DNA of 64,000 nt, taken from contig OZ004588.1 of NCBI GenBank assembly GCA_963924555.1, forward strand, positions 5,456,001 through 5,520,000, written 5' to 3'. Position 1 is the stretch's first letter; each line of letters starts with the position of its first letter. The notes under the pieces were generated by a model. It saw only the letters and a program-made list of their open reading frames with translations. It did no database searches and was not told the origin of the DNA. Origin of the DNA: Crambe crambe. Lineage: Eukaryota; Porifera; Demospongiae; Poecilosclerida; Crambeidae. Positions 50,022-62,376 of this stretch are shown piece by piece. Position numbers and translations under genes: made by a program.

Positions 50022-51128
50022 GAGAGAACCTGAGACCCGGTTATGAATGTTTAGCTCACTGATTTAATAATTAAGGAATATTATTTATGGTATATAGCTA
50101 AATAAAATAAATTTTTGTTTAATTTAATGGAAGTGAGTGACTGAATCAAGTTTCCCTTCCATAGTTGTGTGAAAAAAGTTTAGCTACTGCTTTCGTTTAG
50201 TCTACAGCATCTTCATTCAAATCTTCGAAACAAATGCAGTGGACACACATAAGCTGTGCTCTTCCTGTAGACCCTATAGATAGCGAAATCACCAAGGTCC
50301 TCCAGTATTCCTAGAAGAGGAAGCGGAGAAAACTCAAAAATAGTATAGGTGTGGCTAGGCTTGTCTTAGCTACGGTTTGGAATCCAGTTTTATTTTAAAT
50401 GCTTTACATTCTTCTGTTGAACTTAATCCCTTATGTTGACTTCCTTATGTAATAAAAAATAAAATAGTAGCTCTGCGCGTGCCTAATGCGCATGCTCCAA
50501 TTGGAACCACAACTTTTACGTCTCTGATAACACTGGAGCCTATCAGCTACTTTAATTACTCACTTGCTCACTGTCAAATGCTATAGTAGAAGTTGTAGAG
50601 GCTCTAAGCTTATCTAAGTGTTTTGCACTATAATTTATATGTATGCATGCAGCAGTCTGCCACTCACACAACTCACAGAAAAAATCTTACAAGGAGTTGA
50701 AGCACAAAATGAATATCAGCTCAAAAAGCCTATAGAAAAAAAAAGCTTCGCTCGCTGTGACTCAAATGTGCCCTAGTCCAATGACAGTTTGCCGACTTCA
50801 ACAGCTCATTCCAGACTAAAGTAGTCAGATTCCTTATCCAGTGTTAATTGACCTATTGACCTATCTACAGGATGTGGTTATTGATCAAACTATTAGTCAG
50901 TTTGCAGTTGCTACAAGTCAGCAAATTAACTGTCAAATTATACTGTTGTAGCTACAAGTCAGCAAACTCGAGACTCTAGATTTGTACTCAGCGCCCTCTG
51001 AATGACTTATTATAAAAGCAAGACCAGTATACAGTGTGATTCAACTTCAACTAGCTAACAACAAGCAGAAAACTATCAAGATCATCTTGTTAGCCATTTA
51101 CCTTAAACTCTGATTCTTCTGCAGGATC
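50022..51128. other. Upstream region of the NmrA-like gene
   Basis: No gene recognised. Repeated words (TACAAGTCAGCAAA at about 50912 and 50954) mark a small local duplication at about 50890-50970. TTATAAAAG (about 51010) is a candidate TATA box. CTTCTGCAG just before the ATG resembles a splice acceptor, suggesting an intron in the 5' leader. Confidence 0.4.
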
Positions 51129-52019
51129 ATGTCCAAACCAATTATTTTCATAATTGGAGCTACTGGTAGCATTGGTGCTGCAACTGTTACAGCCTTATCG
51201 TCCAAGTATGCTGACAAAGTTGACATCAGGGCTGGAGTTCGAAGTCTTGAGAAGGCTGATAAAATCAGGAATCTCCCAGGAGTTCAAGTGGTTCAAGCTA
51301 CAATGGGGGATGAAAAATTAAGTGAAACTCTACAAGGAGTTGACACTTTGTATGTGGTCACACCATCTACAAAGAATCGTGCTGAATTGACCATAGCTAC
51401 AGCTGAACAAGCAAAGAAAGCTGGAGTAAAACATATTGGTGTTGTCAGTGTTGCATCGGCTGATAAGTTTACCACTGATATCATAATAGGACACCAGTTT
51501 GTAGAAATTGAAAAAAAAGTCTCCGAGTTGGGTGTTCCATATATATTCATCCGTCTACCATCCTTTTATGAGAATTACTGGGGATTCAAAGATACTATTA
51601 AAGGTGAAGGAGCTATATACAGTCCTATTGATCCAGAAAAGCCGTTCACGGCTGTAGCAGCTGAAGATGCAGGAAAAGCATCAGCAGAGATTTTAGTCAA
51701 CCCTACAAAATACGCCAACAAGACCCTGACTATCGTGAGTGATCGGCACAGCTACAATGATGTCGTTACGGTTTTTGGAGATGTTTTGAAGAAAGAGATC
51801 AAGCATGTTCAAGTGCCATATGAAGCCACTAAGCAGGCACTGATTGGTAAAGGAGTTGAGGAATGGCAGGTGACAGTGATCCTCCAGTTCTACAAAATGA
51901 TCGATGCAGGAGATCCTGCCATTGTGGAAGCAGATTTTGGACTCTATAAGCAAATAACAGGAGAGGATCCTACAGATCTGAAGACCTGGGTGACCAAAAA
52001 TGCTGTGGGCTTCCAATAA
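51129..52019 (+). CDS. NmrA-like NAD(P)-binding protein
   Basis: Intronless 296-residue protein. Residues 5-15 (IIFIIGATGSI) form the Rossmann GxxGxxG dinucleotide loop. This is followed by an RxxE/K-type second strand (RAGVRSLEKAD), a TLYVVTPST strand, KAGVKHIGVVSVASAD and IFIRLPSFYENYW, the usual order of the atypical short-chain reductase / NmrA family. Length is normal for the family. Members act as redox sensors or reductases (NmrA, HSCARG, bacterial quinone reductase 2 type); the substrate is not readable. An acceptor-like CTTCTGCAG sits 4 bp before the ATG. A broken relative lies 1.1 kb upstream. Confidence 0.88.
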   Translation: MSKPIIFIIGATGSIGAATVTALSSKYADKVDIRAGVRSLEKADKIRNLPGVQVVQATMGDEKLSETLQGVDTLYVVTPSTKNRAELTIATAEQAKKAGVKHIGVVSVASADKFTTDIIIGHQFVEIEKKVSELGVPYIFIRLPSFYENYWGFKDTIKGEGAIYSPIDPEKPFTAVAAEDAGKASAEILVNPTKYANKTLTIVSDRHSYNDVVTVFGDVLKKEIKHVQVPYEATKQALIGKGVEEWQVTVILQFYKMIDAGDPAIVEADFGLYKQITGEDPTDLKTWVTKNAVGFQ

Positions 52020-54061
52020 AGAGAGAACCTGATTTAGCTCATAATAAACACAACAATGAAAAATTTGTATACAGTCATAAAAATAATGTGTGATTACAAG
52101 TATAAGCTGTAGCAACAAAAATGAAATAGCTATATATAATAGTTGTCTGCTAAAAGTTTTATTGTCTTGAGGGAGGAGAGTATGATGGTCAATAGCTACA
52201 TTAACAGTAGGACACCATGGATACATAACTAGTAAGGGCAATATGTAGCATCTGACAGCAAGCAAGCAAGAAGCAAGTAGCTATATAGTGCTTAGAGCTG
52301 ATAGGCTCTAGCTACCATAATTTATTTTGTAGCTAGCTAGCTAATAAGCCTAAGTGCAGGGCAATCAGGATCTGTCAGTCATGGTTGTTATGGCTATCAT
52401 TGACATTGAACATAGTGTCATTTTAATGGTCCAATGCTTTGCATTGTATGATTAATTTTTGTCCAACAAAGTAAATCGACGGCAGATTGTCCAATTTTTT
52501 ATATTTTTGGGTGTTACTTTATGTAGCTACATGGTGAAAAGTAAATAATATTATGCAGGCTCAATATGGCCTCCCGGGATCCCACGGGTCAGGATGATAC
52601 TATATTTGTAATTTACCAGTAGCTAGCTATACGTACCTGTTTCTTCCTTTAAAAAATTTGTACTGAGGAACACAATTTTGGTCAAATTTTACTGAAACAA
52701 GTTCTAGAGTCTTATTAACAGCTGACCATGCATTAATGAAGCATTATTGCTAATGTATAATGGTTGTGGTATACAGCTAGTGCACAATCTCTTCCCCACC
52801 TCTGTATAATAATGGAGTCATATCAGCCTATGTACATGGACATGCACACACCTCCAAGGGTTAATTATAACTACATTAGCTATGTAGCTAGCTAGCTATG
52901 TGTCATGGAAATAAAATAATTAGGTAAATGTGGATAAAACCGTAACTATAGCTAGATAGGCACAACACATAATTATTACAATTATTATAGCTAGTGCCAT
53001 GAAATTAAGCTTATTACAGTGGCATGAAATAAATTATATTCAACAGCTCACAAGAAAGATCAAACACATACATTACTGATAATATGAATTAAGAATTAGC
53101 TATGTCTGGCAAAAAAGTATAGCAAAATCCCCCCCAAAAATAATGTTTAAGGGCAAAAAAATTAAAGTATTGATCATTATGCTGCCATGAGCTATCACTG
53201 AAGGTTTGGGATTCACTTTTTTTTAAAATTAGCTGATTATTCCATATAGACTTCTCAGTGACTAGCTAATATAGTGGAAACTAGAAAGTTGAAGTAAATT
53301 GGATGTTCAGTATAATTTTCATGGTAAGTATTAATGCTGTATGACATACCAACTATTATTCCTTATTAAATTGAAGCCAATCAAAGGTTACTCTAGCAGT
53401 CTAGCTTTTGTGGAAGCTATACAGTGATGCCAATTAACCTTTAGGTGCAGCAATCACCTGTAGCTATGTCATGGGCTTCACTATTCTACGGATAATTGAA
53501 GCCAATCAAAGGTTACTCTAGCAGTCTAGCTTTTGTGGAAGCTATACAGTGATGCCAATTAACCTTTAGGTGCAGCAATCACCTGCTTCACTATTCTACG
53601 GAAGGACCCTATCACGGATCGGAACGGAATCTCACTGCGCATGCGCATGAAACCCCCTAATTAGTAGCGCCTGCGTGTGCATATGTGTACTGTACATGTA
53701 CTGGAGCTTAAGATTTATTGTTGATTTTTCACGTTGCAGACCCTATTGCTTTTACAAGGAGGTAACAATTACTATATTTTGCATGCATGATATTCAACTT
53801 GATGATCTACAATAGTGACTTCTCATCTGCATAGAAAGTACTAACTATTAACTAAATACCAGGAAACATGAGTAATAGGTACCTAGCATGAGAATCCAAG
53901 AATACAAGCATAGCCTAATCATTAGCATCTCAATACAACACTTATAATTAAATTTTTGGTCATTAGCTATATAATAGCTATTATTTTAATTTGTACATGA
54001 ATCTTCTGAGAAGATATTCCACTTGTTCATCTCAGAGAGAAAGAGCACATAATTTAACTAA
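52020..54061. other. Intergenic region with a 125-bp direct duplication
   Basis: No gene recognised. A segment starting AATTGAAGCCAATCAAAGG occurs at 53369-53490 and again at 53494-53600 with few differences apart from a short deletion in the second copy. The tract at 53600-53690 is GC-rich and contains GCGCATGCGCAT. Confidence 0.5.
53369..53600. repeat. Tandem direct duplication, 125-bp offset
   Basis: Two copies of a segment running from AATTGAAGCCAATC through TTAGGTGCAGCAATCACCTG, each followed by CTTCACTATTCTACGG. High identity indicates a recent event. Confidence 0.85.
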
Positions 54062-54550
54062 ATGGCAAGAAGATCAGCTATGACAGGCATTACACATTTT
54101 TACCATCCTAGGAACCCTGAGTTCAACTGCTGCAAAGATCAAGAAACATACAAAATGGTATTTCTCTTGCTGCTAGGGATACAGTCCGGTGTCACAATAC
54201 TGCTGACTACTTGGGACTTGAAACCCCCCCAGACTAAGAGGAAGCAATCGAGTACTGTTGGTGGGCTTCATTTGGAAGTGAAGGAAATTGTTCAAATGGA
54301 TCTAAAAAGGTCTCCAAGCAGACTAACAAAAGCCCATCTGATGGAGCAAGTAGCTAAGCACAAGAAGCAGACCTCCAAGGTTGAGTGCCCTGTTTGTGAA
54401 GAGATCATTGATGACTCGAATCTCGAGAAGGAGACTGTGGTAAAGTGGCAACACAGAAAATGTGCTGGCCTGAGCAAGACTGCCTTTGAGAATGCAAGGA
54501 CATCCCCTACTGCTTTCTGTTGTCCAGCAATAGGAAGAGGCCCACTTTGA
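54062..54550 (+). pseudogene. Fragment with PHD-like zinc finger, probably transposon-derived
   Basis: A 162-codon frame. Its C-terminal third reads VECPVCEEIID, then QHRKCAGLSKTAFENARTS and FCCP, the Cys/His pattern of a PHD-like finger as found in ORF1 proteins of some non-LTR retrotransposons. The spacing between CPVC and HRKC is shorter than a full finger, which suggests an internal deletion. The upstream 100 residues are not recognised. Probably a decayed element copy. Confidence 0.45.
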
Positions 54551-55283
54551 GCATTCAATCACCAAGTCAGTTTTCGAATTTGATTTCCAGTCCTAGATCC
54601 CATCCACCTGCAGCAAAACGTAGTAGTTTGTTTCCAGGTGATACCACTGAGATTACATGCAGGTACATATGCAATGGTTTCTCCACTGAAGGAGCCTGTA
54701 CTACTTGTTATATACGTAGAATGAGAGTCATTTTTGCCACATGGCTATAATCATATGTAACCACACCATACCACAGACTCTCAGGTGTCAAAACAAAATT
54801 TACCCACAATAAAGATAATGCTTTATGCTAATGATCACAAAGGGAAACAATGATGGGTGTACACTTCTTGCTATTAAACATCCAGCAACCCAATACAGGT
54901 ATATTACAATAGTTTGCTTCATACACATAATCATCCTGTTAAACAAATCAGCAAGGAACACTGTTGACCCTAGTACTCCTCTTGCCAACATCTCCAACAG
55001 CCTGCAGAGATCAGCAGGTAGAGTTTGAAGGCTTCAGGCATTCAATAATATGATTCTCTGCAGAATAGGACCAGAAATCTCAGACCCTACACTAGAGGTC
55101 CAGAAATCTGTTGAGGTATCACAAGCATGCTTGGATATGACAATACATACACTTATTACAGATTACAATACATTCATCATCCCATACTAGTCCCTACTTG
55201 TCCACACTAAGTGGAGGTCTGGAAAAAGGTGATCTTTAGCAAAAGCTGTTTTTGCAAATGAGGAATTCAGGAAATATATTTTG

Positions 55284-55660
55284 ATGAAATTCCTTGATTT
55301 GATAAATGAGGAATGTAGTGAACTTTGTCAAAAAAATCCCGATAATATTTCACCCTTTCGGAAGATTGCCATTGATAAACTTCCTGAATTTACCTGGGAT
55401 AAATTGGCAGATGACCTGAAATTGAAACCACCTACTATGTTTAAGATCTTCTCACTTGTAGTCAGTCACAGTGACCACCGAAATGAGTTCAAAAAAGGTG
55501 CCTTATGTCACATGTCGAGCATATGTATGGCTATTGCTATTTTATTGAAGGAACGAAACAGAGAAATGTGTGGGGTCAGTCACTCATTTCCATTGCACTA
55601 GCTATATGCATCTCGGGTCCAGAAAAAAGTATGTGTGTGTGTGTGTTGACCATTGTGGCA
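55284..55660 (+). pseudogene. Fragment of an unrecognised multicopy-type gene, frameshifted
   Basis: The frame starting ATGAAATTCCTTG reads LCQKNPDNISPFRKIAIDK and FTWDKLADDLKLKPPTMFKI, ending near LLKERNREMCG. The continuation (QSLISIALAI) lies in another frame from about 55572, so a one-base change has broken it. The upstream CTTTAGCAAAAGC stretch could hold an acceptor. I do not recognise a domain. Its position behind the PHD-like fragment suggests a mobile or repeated family. Confidence 0.4.
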
Positions 55661-56480
55661 GCACTACAATTAGCTACTGAGGGGCATGAATGGTATTTGG
55701 AAACATATGACCCCAGGTTCCCAGCTCAATATCATGTCAGCAGCTTACTTTGCATGTATATACTGTTACACTTGCAGGTTGTAACTCAACTCAATCATCT
55801 TAATAATTAGCTATTTAGCTAACATGCACAATAATTTTGATGGGAGCTCAGTGGCTGTTAGATGAGCATTGGTAGCACATTTGAAGTGTGGATATAGTTT
55901 AATTTGAGTCTCTATTTATGACAGTTTGCTGACTTCTATAGCTACTAGCATAGACTCTAAGGACATTAATTTTTGCTGACTTGTATAACTAGCAGTCAGC
56001 ATATTAACTGTAGACATACACAAAGTATTATAGTCTCCACCAATGACTGCCAGCTGTATAATAGTAGCTTTGTAGAGAGTTGGTCACCTATTTTATAAAG
56101 CAAGAAAAGATTATCATACATATGCAGTGTCATTAAATTTCAACTCTTCAATTCTCATAGCAAACAGTGACTAGCAAGATCATTCAGCAGAATCACAGTC
56201 TACGCTAAGACCACGGTATTGGGCTGACCACTTCCGATTGATATGCAGCGGCTTCAAGGAGGCAAAACTGAGGCTCTTTTTTTCTTCTTTGTATTATGAC
56301 AGTTATAAATAATTTAACATTTATAGAGAATAATAAACACAGTTTCCTTTACAATAAACCAATCTAGTCTAGCGCCAACTGGGGGGCTAGGAGAGAGGTC
56401 TCATAATAACAGGTCACAATTCCAGTACTCATAGGTTCCAACTTTCTGAAATGAAAATTAGTGACATGCTTGGATTAATA

Positions 56481-56886
56481 CCGTATACGAGTTAAATTTG
56501 GCGGTGTATTAAATTTGACAGTTTGGCGGTCTGTCTTGGAACCGCCAATAATAATGTCCACCAATAGCTATGGGGGGGTGGGGCTCGAGTGTATCTTGTG
56601 CGCACAGCAAGTAATGAGCTGCACGCTCAAGATCACTTGATTAGCTAGCTAGTTTCATTTCCAGCTGTTTTGTGATTGTGATGGCTCTTTGAAAGTTCTT
56701 GAAGATGGAGGAAAGGAAAGGGAGTGTTTCCTTGATGGAAGCTCAGTTAAAAGAGATAGATCGTGAAGTGAGGAGGACTGAGCAAATTAGCGAAGCAGCG
56801 TGCGCAATAATGCGCCGCCGCCAATAATAATGTCTGCCAAAAGCCTTCTTTGGTACAAACGCCAAATAAAACTAACTCATATACGG
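56481..56886. mobile_element. TA-flanked TIR element (MITE)
   Basis: Left end CCGTATACGAGTTAAATTTG; right end is the complement of CCGTATATGAGTTAG. Each is flanked by TA (56479-56480 and 56887-56888), the target duplication typical of Tc1/mariner-like elements. TTTGGCGG/CGCCAAA and CCGCCAATAATAATGTC words occur near both ends. It carries one short open frame, listed separately. Confidence 0.72.
56705..56827 (+). CDS. 40-residue frame inside the TIR element
   Basis: ATG at 56705 to TAA at 56825-56827. The peptide is charged and helix-prone (MEERKGSVSLMEAQLKEID at the start, CAIMRRRQ at the end). It looks like a captured first exon rather than random DNA, because the composition is amphipathic and its end coincides with the CCGCCAATAATAATG terminal motif. 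No family recognised; low confidence that it is expressed. Confidence 0.25.
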   Translation: MEERKGSVSLMEAQLKEIDREVRRTEQISEAACAIMRRRQ

Positions 56887-57149
56887 TACGCGCGCGTGAA
56901 AATTGTTGAAACCACGCCCATTTCTGGTTAGCCACACCCTCTTTCTTAAGCAAGATAGCCGAGTGTCTGTGGCTTAGTGGCTGCTAGTCTGGCGTAGCGG
57001 TGACCCTTACCAACCCAAGGGAAGGAAAAAGGGTCTGGGGACATTAGCATCAACGACTTGTGTCTCACGTCAAGATTTTGACGCCACCAATCAGATCGCT
57101 TGATGGATAAAAATTGCATTTTTGTGACATACACGTGACGTATAATACG

Positions 57150-57210
57150 CTACCCTACCCTGATTGATAGCTAGTCTCGCGCGAGACCAATTGATAGCAG
57201 GGTAGGGTAG
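57150..57210. repeat. Perfect palindromes
   Basis: CTACCCTACCCTG (57150-57162) returns as CAGGGTAGGGTAG (57198-57210), with an inner GTCTCGCGCGAGAC palindrome (57173-57186). Probably the end or remnant of an inverted element. Confidence 0.85.
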
Positions 57211-58383
57211 AGTAGGTTGGATACTATTGAGTACTGCTGAGAAGCTAAGCTGTTGAGAAGCTACTGCAGTGGTTACAGTCTAGCCTTGCACCACTGTGCA
57301 AGAGCCTGAGGCTTGAAAACCCCCCACCTTAGTGGCTCCTAATCTCCTGCTCGGCCGGTGGCTTTCGGGAGTGTGCAATACTACTGTAGTGGTTAATGGG
57401 ACTGTAATCCCTCTCACGCTTGATGGAATCAATTGCTGTTGCCCATTTTCTGATCAAAAGGCATGTAAACTTTAGCTACATGGAATAGTAATGTTGGTTT
57501 TTGTATTAGCTGACATAATTATATTGTCTCTAGCATTTGCAAGTGGTGTTAAAACTGTAATCCCTCTCCCAAGAAATAGATTAACAATATTGAAACTGTA
57601 TTAGTTATTTCAGGGAAAGGATAGAACAGTAAATGGAATTGGTGCATTCGTTTTCTATACAATAGTCATCCTATGGAGATGGCAAGCTTACTATATTTCC
57701 CCCCTAATATCCATAGGGTCCACAGGACAGCTGACTGAGCCGAATTCTTGAGGTGGATGGTGTCAAAACCCAACAGCCAAAAGCTGGAAGTATTGCAATG
57801 ATGTTGATGAGGGAGAACTGAGCAGAAACTGGCGGATAACTTTGGGGCAAAATTATCTAGCTATAATAATAATGAATTTATGTCTAATTTTAATACCAAA
57901 GTCATTCTGGCCTTTCTTTCAAATCAATCACATTGTATAATGAGCAATGATAGGTACTCATAGTTATAATTACAAGGAAAAAAATTATGAATAATTAAAA
58001 ACTTCCTTCCTCAGACTCTCCAACTTCAACTCTCTGACTCTTCACTTCTTCAATACCTTCCCCTTAGCTTACTTGTACTATTCTGTGAGCTGTAGGGGCA
58101 GAATATCACTTTAACTGCCTTGAAAGGAGTGAATATTGATCTCTTTTCACAACGATTAATAATTATAATTAATGCTGCATGCGCGTGCGCATCTGTCAAC
58201 GCGCCACGGTTGTGCAGTTCATTGGGCGTTTCCAATCCCGTAAAACCTCCTATATCTATGCACGCACGTACGACCTCTGTTCCTACTGCACATGTGCAGT
58301 GCAAAAGGGAATTTCCAGCAATTCGCAATTTAGTATTAGTCAGTATAGACTATGCTTCCTATAGTTAAGTATTGATTGGAGAC

Positions 58384-59829
58384 ATGAATCCACAAAAAGC
58401 CTTCTTTCTCCTGCTCTGTCTCATCACGACCGTACTCATCAGTTTATACTCGTACAAATCTTCACCAACTGTTTCAGTTGTGATGAATGTGGAGAAGACA
58501 GAGTTTATATCAAGGTTGACCACTTCTGTAGTTCCCCTGCAATCCCAATCACGAAGTACAATAAACAAACACAGTATTGGAGGTAAGGATGGAACTGCTA
58601 TATCAACGAATGTGACAGTCAAGGGTGCAGATGATAAATCCAGTGATAAAATCGAGCTCACTAAGCTTCATTGGACTAAGCTTCATTGGACCTCACTCTA
58701 TGGCAAAGGTGAGGAGGATAGCTATCACTTTTTTGCTGCTTACTATGATGGTCGAGCATCAGTTCCTGATAGACCAGTTGTGATTGTGCTTGGTTATGTC
58801 AGGAGAAATGTCGCTGCTATAAAATTGTATTGTCTCTTCAAATTTACAAATGGAAGTGAAATTTGTTTAAAGCAACCTGCAGAAGAAAAGAATCTACACT
58901 GCCATATTCGTAATGCAGCTCCAAGGCAATACTTTTGTAAGATACGCAATACTGAAGAGCCTCCAATTTCCATAAGAATGAGCACTAAGAGCAGTTGTAA
59001 GCTAGTGTCCAATTCAGGGGAGATACCAGTACAGAATCGTCTTAGTGGCGCAAATGTAAAGGTGAAGAAATTTGGGGTGTGTGTAGAAGGACCAGTGGTG
59101 CAAAAGGATTATACTACTCTCCAAAAACTTGTCCAATTCATTGAAATGAACCGAGTCCTAGGTGCTGAAGTGATTTACTTCTACATCAATCTGATGCAGA
59201 TGCGCTCTGATGATCTGAGGTATATACTGGAACACTACTCTGATATAGTCCGTGTGATTGAGTGGAAGAAGTTTAACAAGTGGGTTCCTTTATATTACTA
59301 CGGCCAGCTCCTAATAATGAATGACTGTTTGCTGAGAAATATGTACGAAATTGAGCACTTAGTAATAAATGACCTTGACGAGATTATCCTGCCTGTAGAG
59401 CATGATAATTGGACAGAGATGTTAAATTTCAATGGCAGCTGGAGATATGCTAGTTACACATTTCAAAATAGATTTTTAGTAGAGAATACACGTCCTTCAA
59501 CACCTCTTCAGTTATCGAATAACTGTACAGCTGGTCTACAGGTTCCAATGTATTTTACAAGAAGAACAGTGCATCCATGCAATAAATTTACTGGTTACCG
59601 TGCTAAATTCATAGTGAAACCTCGAATTGCATTACTACCTTCAGTACATGGCATGTGCATGAGCATTGGTGGTTACATCACGGCTTATAACGCTCCTGCA
59701 CACTTGGGTATCAATGCACACTATCGAGATCATATCCCCTGGGTATGTCCAAAACGAACTGGAAACTTCCAAGTGAATGCAGCAATGAAATTTGCCAGCA
59801 GAGTTATCAGGAATATGTGTGCTCACTAG
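58384..59829 (+). CDS. Glycosyltransferase family 92 (DUF23) type II membrane protein
   Basis: Intronless, 481 residues from ATG 58384 (the upstream in-frame TTG is not needed). A short cytoplasmic tail is followed by a single membrane segment (residues about 6-24, FFLLLCLITTVLISLY), then a stem with a small WTKLHWT duplication. The catalytic region begins near residue 229 with FGVCVEGPVV, followed by LVQFIEMNRVLGAEVIYFY, the YYGQLLIMNDCLLRN stretch and VINDLDEIILP (residues about 327-337), the acidic DxD-like motif of GT92. In animals GT92 enzymes include galactosyltransferases acting on core fucose of N-glycans in the Golgi; the exact substrate is not readable. Several Cys and N-x-S/T sites fit a lumenal domain. 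Confidence 0.88.
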   Translation: MNPQKAFFLLLCLITTVLISLYSYKSSPTVSVVMNVEKTEFISRLTTSVVPLQSQSRSTINKHSIGGKDGTAISTNVTVKGADDKSSDKIELTKLHWTKLHWTSLYGKGEEDSYHFFAAYYDGRASVPDRPVVIVLGYVRRNVAAIKLYCLFKFTNGSEICLKQPAEEKNLHCHIRNAAPRQYFCKIRNTEEPPISIRMSTKSSCKLVSNSGEIPVQNRLSGANVKVKKFGVCVEGPVVQKDYTTLQKLVQFIEMNRVLGAEVIYFYINLMQMRSDDLRYILEHYSDIVRVIEWKKFNKWVPLYYYGQLLIMNDCLLRNMYEIEHLVINDLDEIILPVEHDNWTEMLNFNGSWRYASYTFQNRFLVENTRPSTPLQLSNNCTAGLQVPMYFTRRTVHPCNKFTGYRAKFIVKPRIALLPSVHGMCMSIGGYITAYNAPAHLGINAHYRDHIPWVCPKRTGNFQVNAAMKFASRVIRNMCAH

Positions 59830-62376
59830 CTTTATAGTTTACATGTGACATGCAAACTAGAATTTTTGAACATAGCTGATAAATTATGGCAGTGACTACA
59901 GTTCAGCAGCGCTTTAATTTTACTGCAGTTCTGGTTGCTGCACTTGGAAATTTTTCAAAGATTGAAAATTTGAAAGAAGAAAAAGAAGCAGCAATTTCGA
60001 ATTACTTTTTCTTTTTATAATACATCCAGCTTTGCTGGCCTATGTATTTATAATATTAGACTGCCGGACCTATAGTCCTAGCTAGGGTCTGGCTGCCGGA
60101 ACTATAGCACTACGTAAATTATACCAGGGTTGCATGGCTCATGAGGGGGCCATGGGGGTTTGGGTGATAGGTAAGTGTTAACTTAACTCACTTGTTTTTA
60201 AGTTTTACTGCATGAGGTAAGGCTAGATTTAGGACAGATAACCACATGATTGTATTCAACCAAAAACCAGTATAATTATACTAGCTACGTATGTACTACC
60301 TCAGAGCCGAAGCCAGCCGAGTGGTACGCATAGGCGTAGGAGAGGGGGGGCTGAGGGGGCTGGAGCCCCCCTCCCCCCAATGTTTATCAAGGGGGGCAGA
60401 GCCCCCCTATATTTTGACAACAATTCTTTAATCAGTGTTGATGAAGCTAGATTAAAGGTCACTCATGTGATGTGTTAAAACACTCCACCACATTAATTAG
60501 TTTCATGTCAACTGCTACTCCCTAAATCACATAAAAACATAAAATCTACAACTGGTATGTTCTACCAGCCCCCCAATAATTATGCCACTCATACACCTAT
60601 GATGTCACTACGGCCATGCATAGCTACCATCTGGCCTCCAGTAAAATTTAATGTTATTGATTTGATTTCAATCTGGTATGATCTAGGTAACGCCATGTAA
60701 CTTATAAATTGCAATACACACACATGTACGCACACAAAAAAACAACAAAAAAACAACAACTCTGAATGGTGCCGTACCAGCTGTAGCAGTACCTCCGGCC
60801 ATGTACCTTGCCCACTATCAGAGTAGGATCACAGAAGCCATAAAACCTCAGAAGTCTAGCAGACCTCACCATAGAGTGTATAGATTACATAACCCTCGCC
60901 CACTATCAGAGTAGGATCAAAGGTCATAAAGAGGAGGAAGTATATTATTATGGCTAGCAGACCTTGCTCACTACAGTTATTTAATACAGCTATAATACAC
61001 TCAACACACTGAATATCAGTATACATTTTGTTGCTATTGCTAATAATTATACATTTTTTTCTGATCTTATTGCTGCTGTGCTGAGACTATTATTAAACAT
61101 AATTATTATTATTATACACTCCAAACGCAAATTAAACCAAACCAAAAATTCAGTAGCTATTTCTTACTACAAGATTAGTTCAGATACTTTGCTCAAAATA
61201 GATCACTGGTTTAACAGATTTCCTTGCCCTATTTTGTATATCATAATTATACTGCTTTGTATACTAGAATCCCAATACTGCTGTTAATCTTTGTATACTA
61301 GAACACATGACCCATACAAACTCAGAGATGCCATTACGGATAGTATACTAAAAGGTATACAGTTTATGTTTTGTCCTCCCTGCATCCCTATGAGAAGGGA
61401 GAAAAAATACATAATTAAGTTTGGAATTGCCAAATATTCCTTACCAGAAACAATAGAAATCAGCAATGAATGATAATAATGTAGACAGAGCTAATATCAG
61501 CAGTTAATAATAATCAACATAGCAGTGAATAATGCAGTACTCGATTCTCAGGAAGAAGTTTCTTGCAAGCACTATTTCAAAGAGTTTGACATGACTTAGA
61601 AAGTGAGAGTCTCAAAGTTGCTTGATATACCGGACTTTCTCTTGGCTCAAAATACTATTTTGAGAGTGTTTCACGTCCAAATATTGCATATTTTAAGCTG
61701 GCAAGTCCTTACCAGGGTAATTCTTCAATACCTGCTGCACAGAACACAATTTTGGGGGTGTATCAAACGGTGGTTGGCTGAACTATTTCTTCTCTCGAAG
61801 CCAACATACTATTAGCTGGTGACTGAACTGTGACCTCTGAAACAGTCGAGGCTGGAGCCCACATCATGATTAGCTGGTGGTTGAAATGTGACCTCTGCTC
61901 TTTCTATGGGTTGAGCTATAATGTACGATCAGCTGATGTGATCCCAGAACTGTATAGCTATAGCTACTATCAGTATTGTCTGTATCCCATGTCATGTAAT
62001 CAGAGTCCTTTCCTGCAGTATCATCCCACGAAAATTCATCCAGCACGATGCAGTCACCTTGTTTTTGTGAAACATTGGATGAGGTTCCACCTCCCACACA
62101 GGAAGTGCCTTCAGAAGATATTTCTTAATGATGTGAAGAAGAGGAAGATCGGTCAGATAATGTTGGAGAGAAGGGTTGAGGTGACTGAAATTGCTGGGTA
62201 ACACCACCGGAAGGATGAGGAGTTGCTGGATGCGAAAACCGGTGAGACAGCAGCTTAAAAGATGATTGCTGAGCTGATGGCTGCATGTGAGTTGATGACA
62301 GCTGAACTGATAACAACTGGGTATTGGAGTGGTATAAGTTGATGGCTGGAAGTTGTCCGTTGAATCAGACTGGAAA
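59830..62376. other. Intergenic region
   Basis: No gene recognised with confidence. It contains a GC-rich repeat copy at about 60330-60410 (see dispersed repeat), a local duplication (about 60805 and 60897, CCCACTATCAGAGTAGGATC) and AT-rich DNA. A minus-strand frame at 61870-62316 (Ser/Pro-rich, then GGGTSSNVSQKQGD) is open except for one TAA at 62125-62127 and might be decayed coding DNA of the neighbouring gene. Confidence 0.4.
60328..60410. repeat. Dispersed GC-rich repeat (third copy)
   Basis: TAGGCGTAGGAGAGGG through GGGGCTGGAGCCCCCC and into a second GGGGGGCAGAGCCCCCC block. Related copies lie at about 4069-4130 and 31386-31480, each with the order CGTAG, GGGGCTGGAGCC, C-run, AT-rich spacer, GGGG..CCCC. 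Probably a mobile-element end. Confidence 0.65.

Larger units (their letters stand above)
55811..58383. other. Intergenic region with inverted-repeat elements
   Basis: No host gene recognised. It contains a TA-flanked TIR element (56479-56888), a perfect palindrome (57150-57210), and GC-rich segments near 56930-57110 that look like other repeat remnants. AAGAGCC and TAAAGC repeats are scattered, without clear structure. Confidence 0.45.

Noticed and set aside
51693-52265. 190-codon minus-strand frame over the NmrA-like gene end
   Set aside because: Antisense shadow; no recognisable domain and it overlaps a clear gene.
58372-58383. Start of the GT92 gene at an upstream TTG
   Set aside because: The ATG at 58384 gives a normal type II membrane anchor; a TTG start is not expected in an animal gene.
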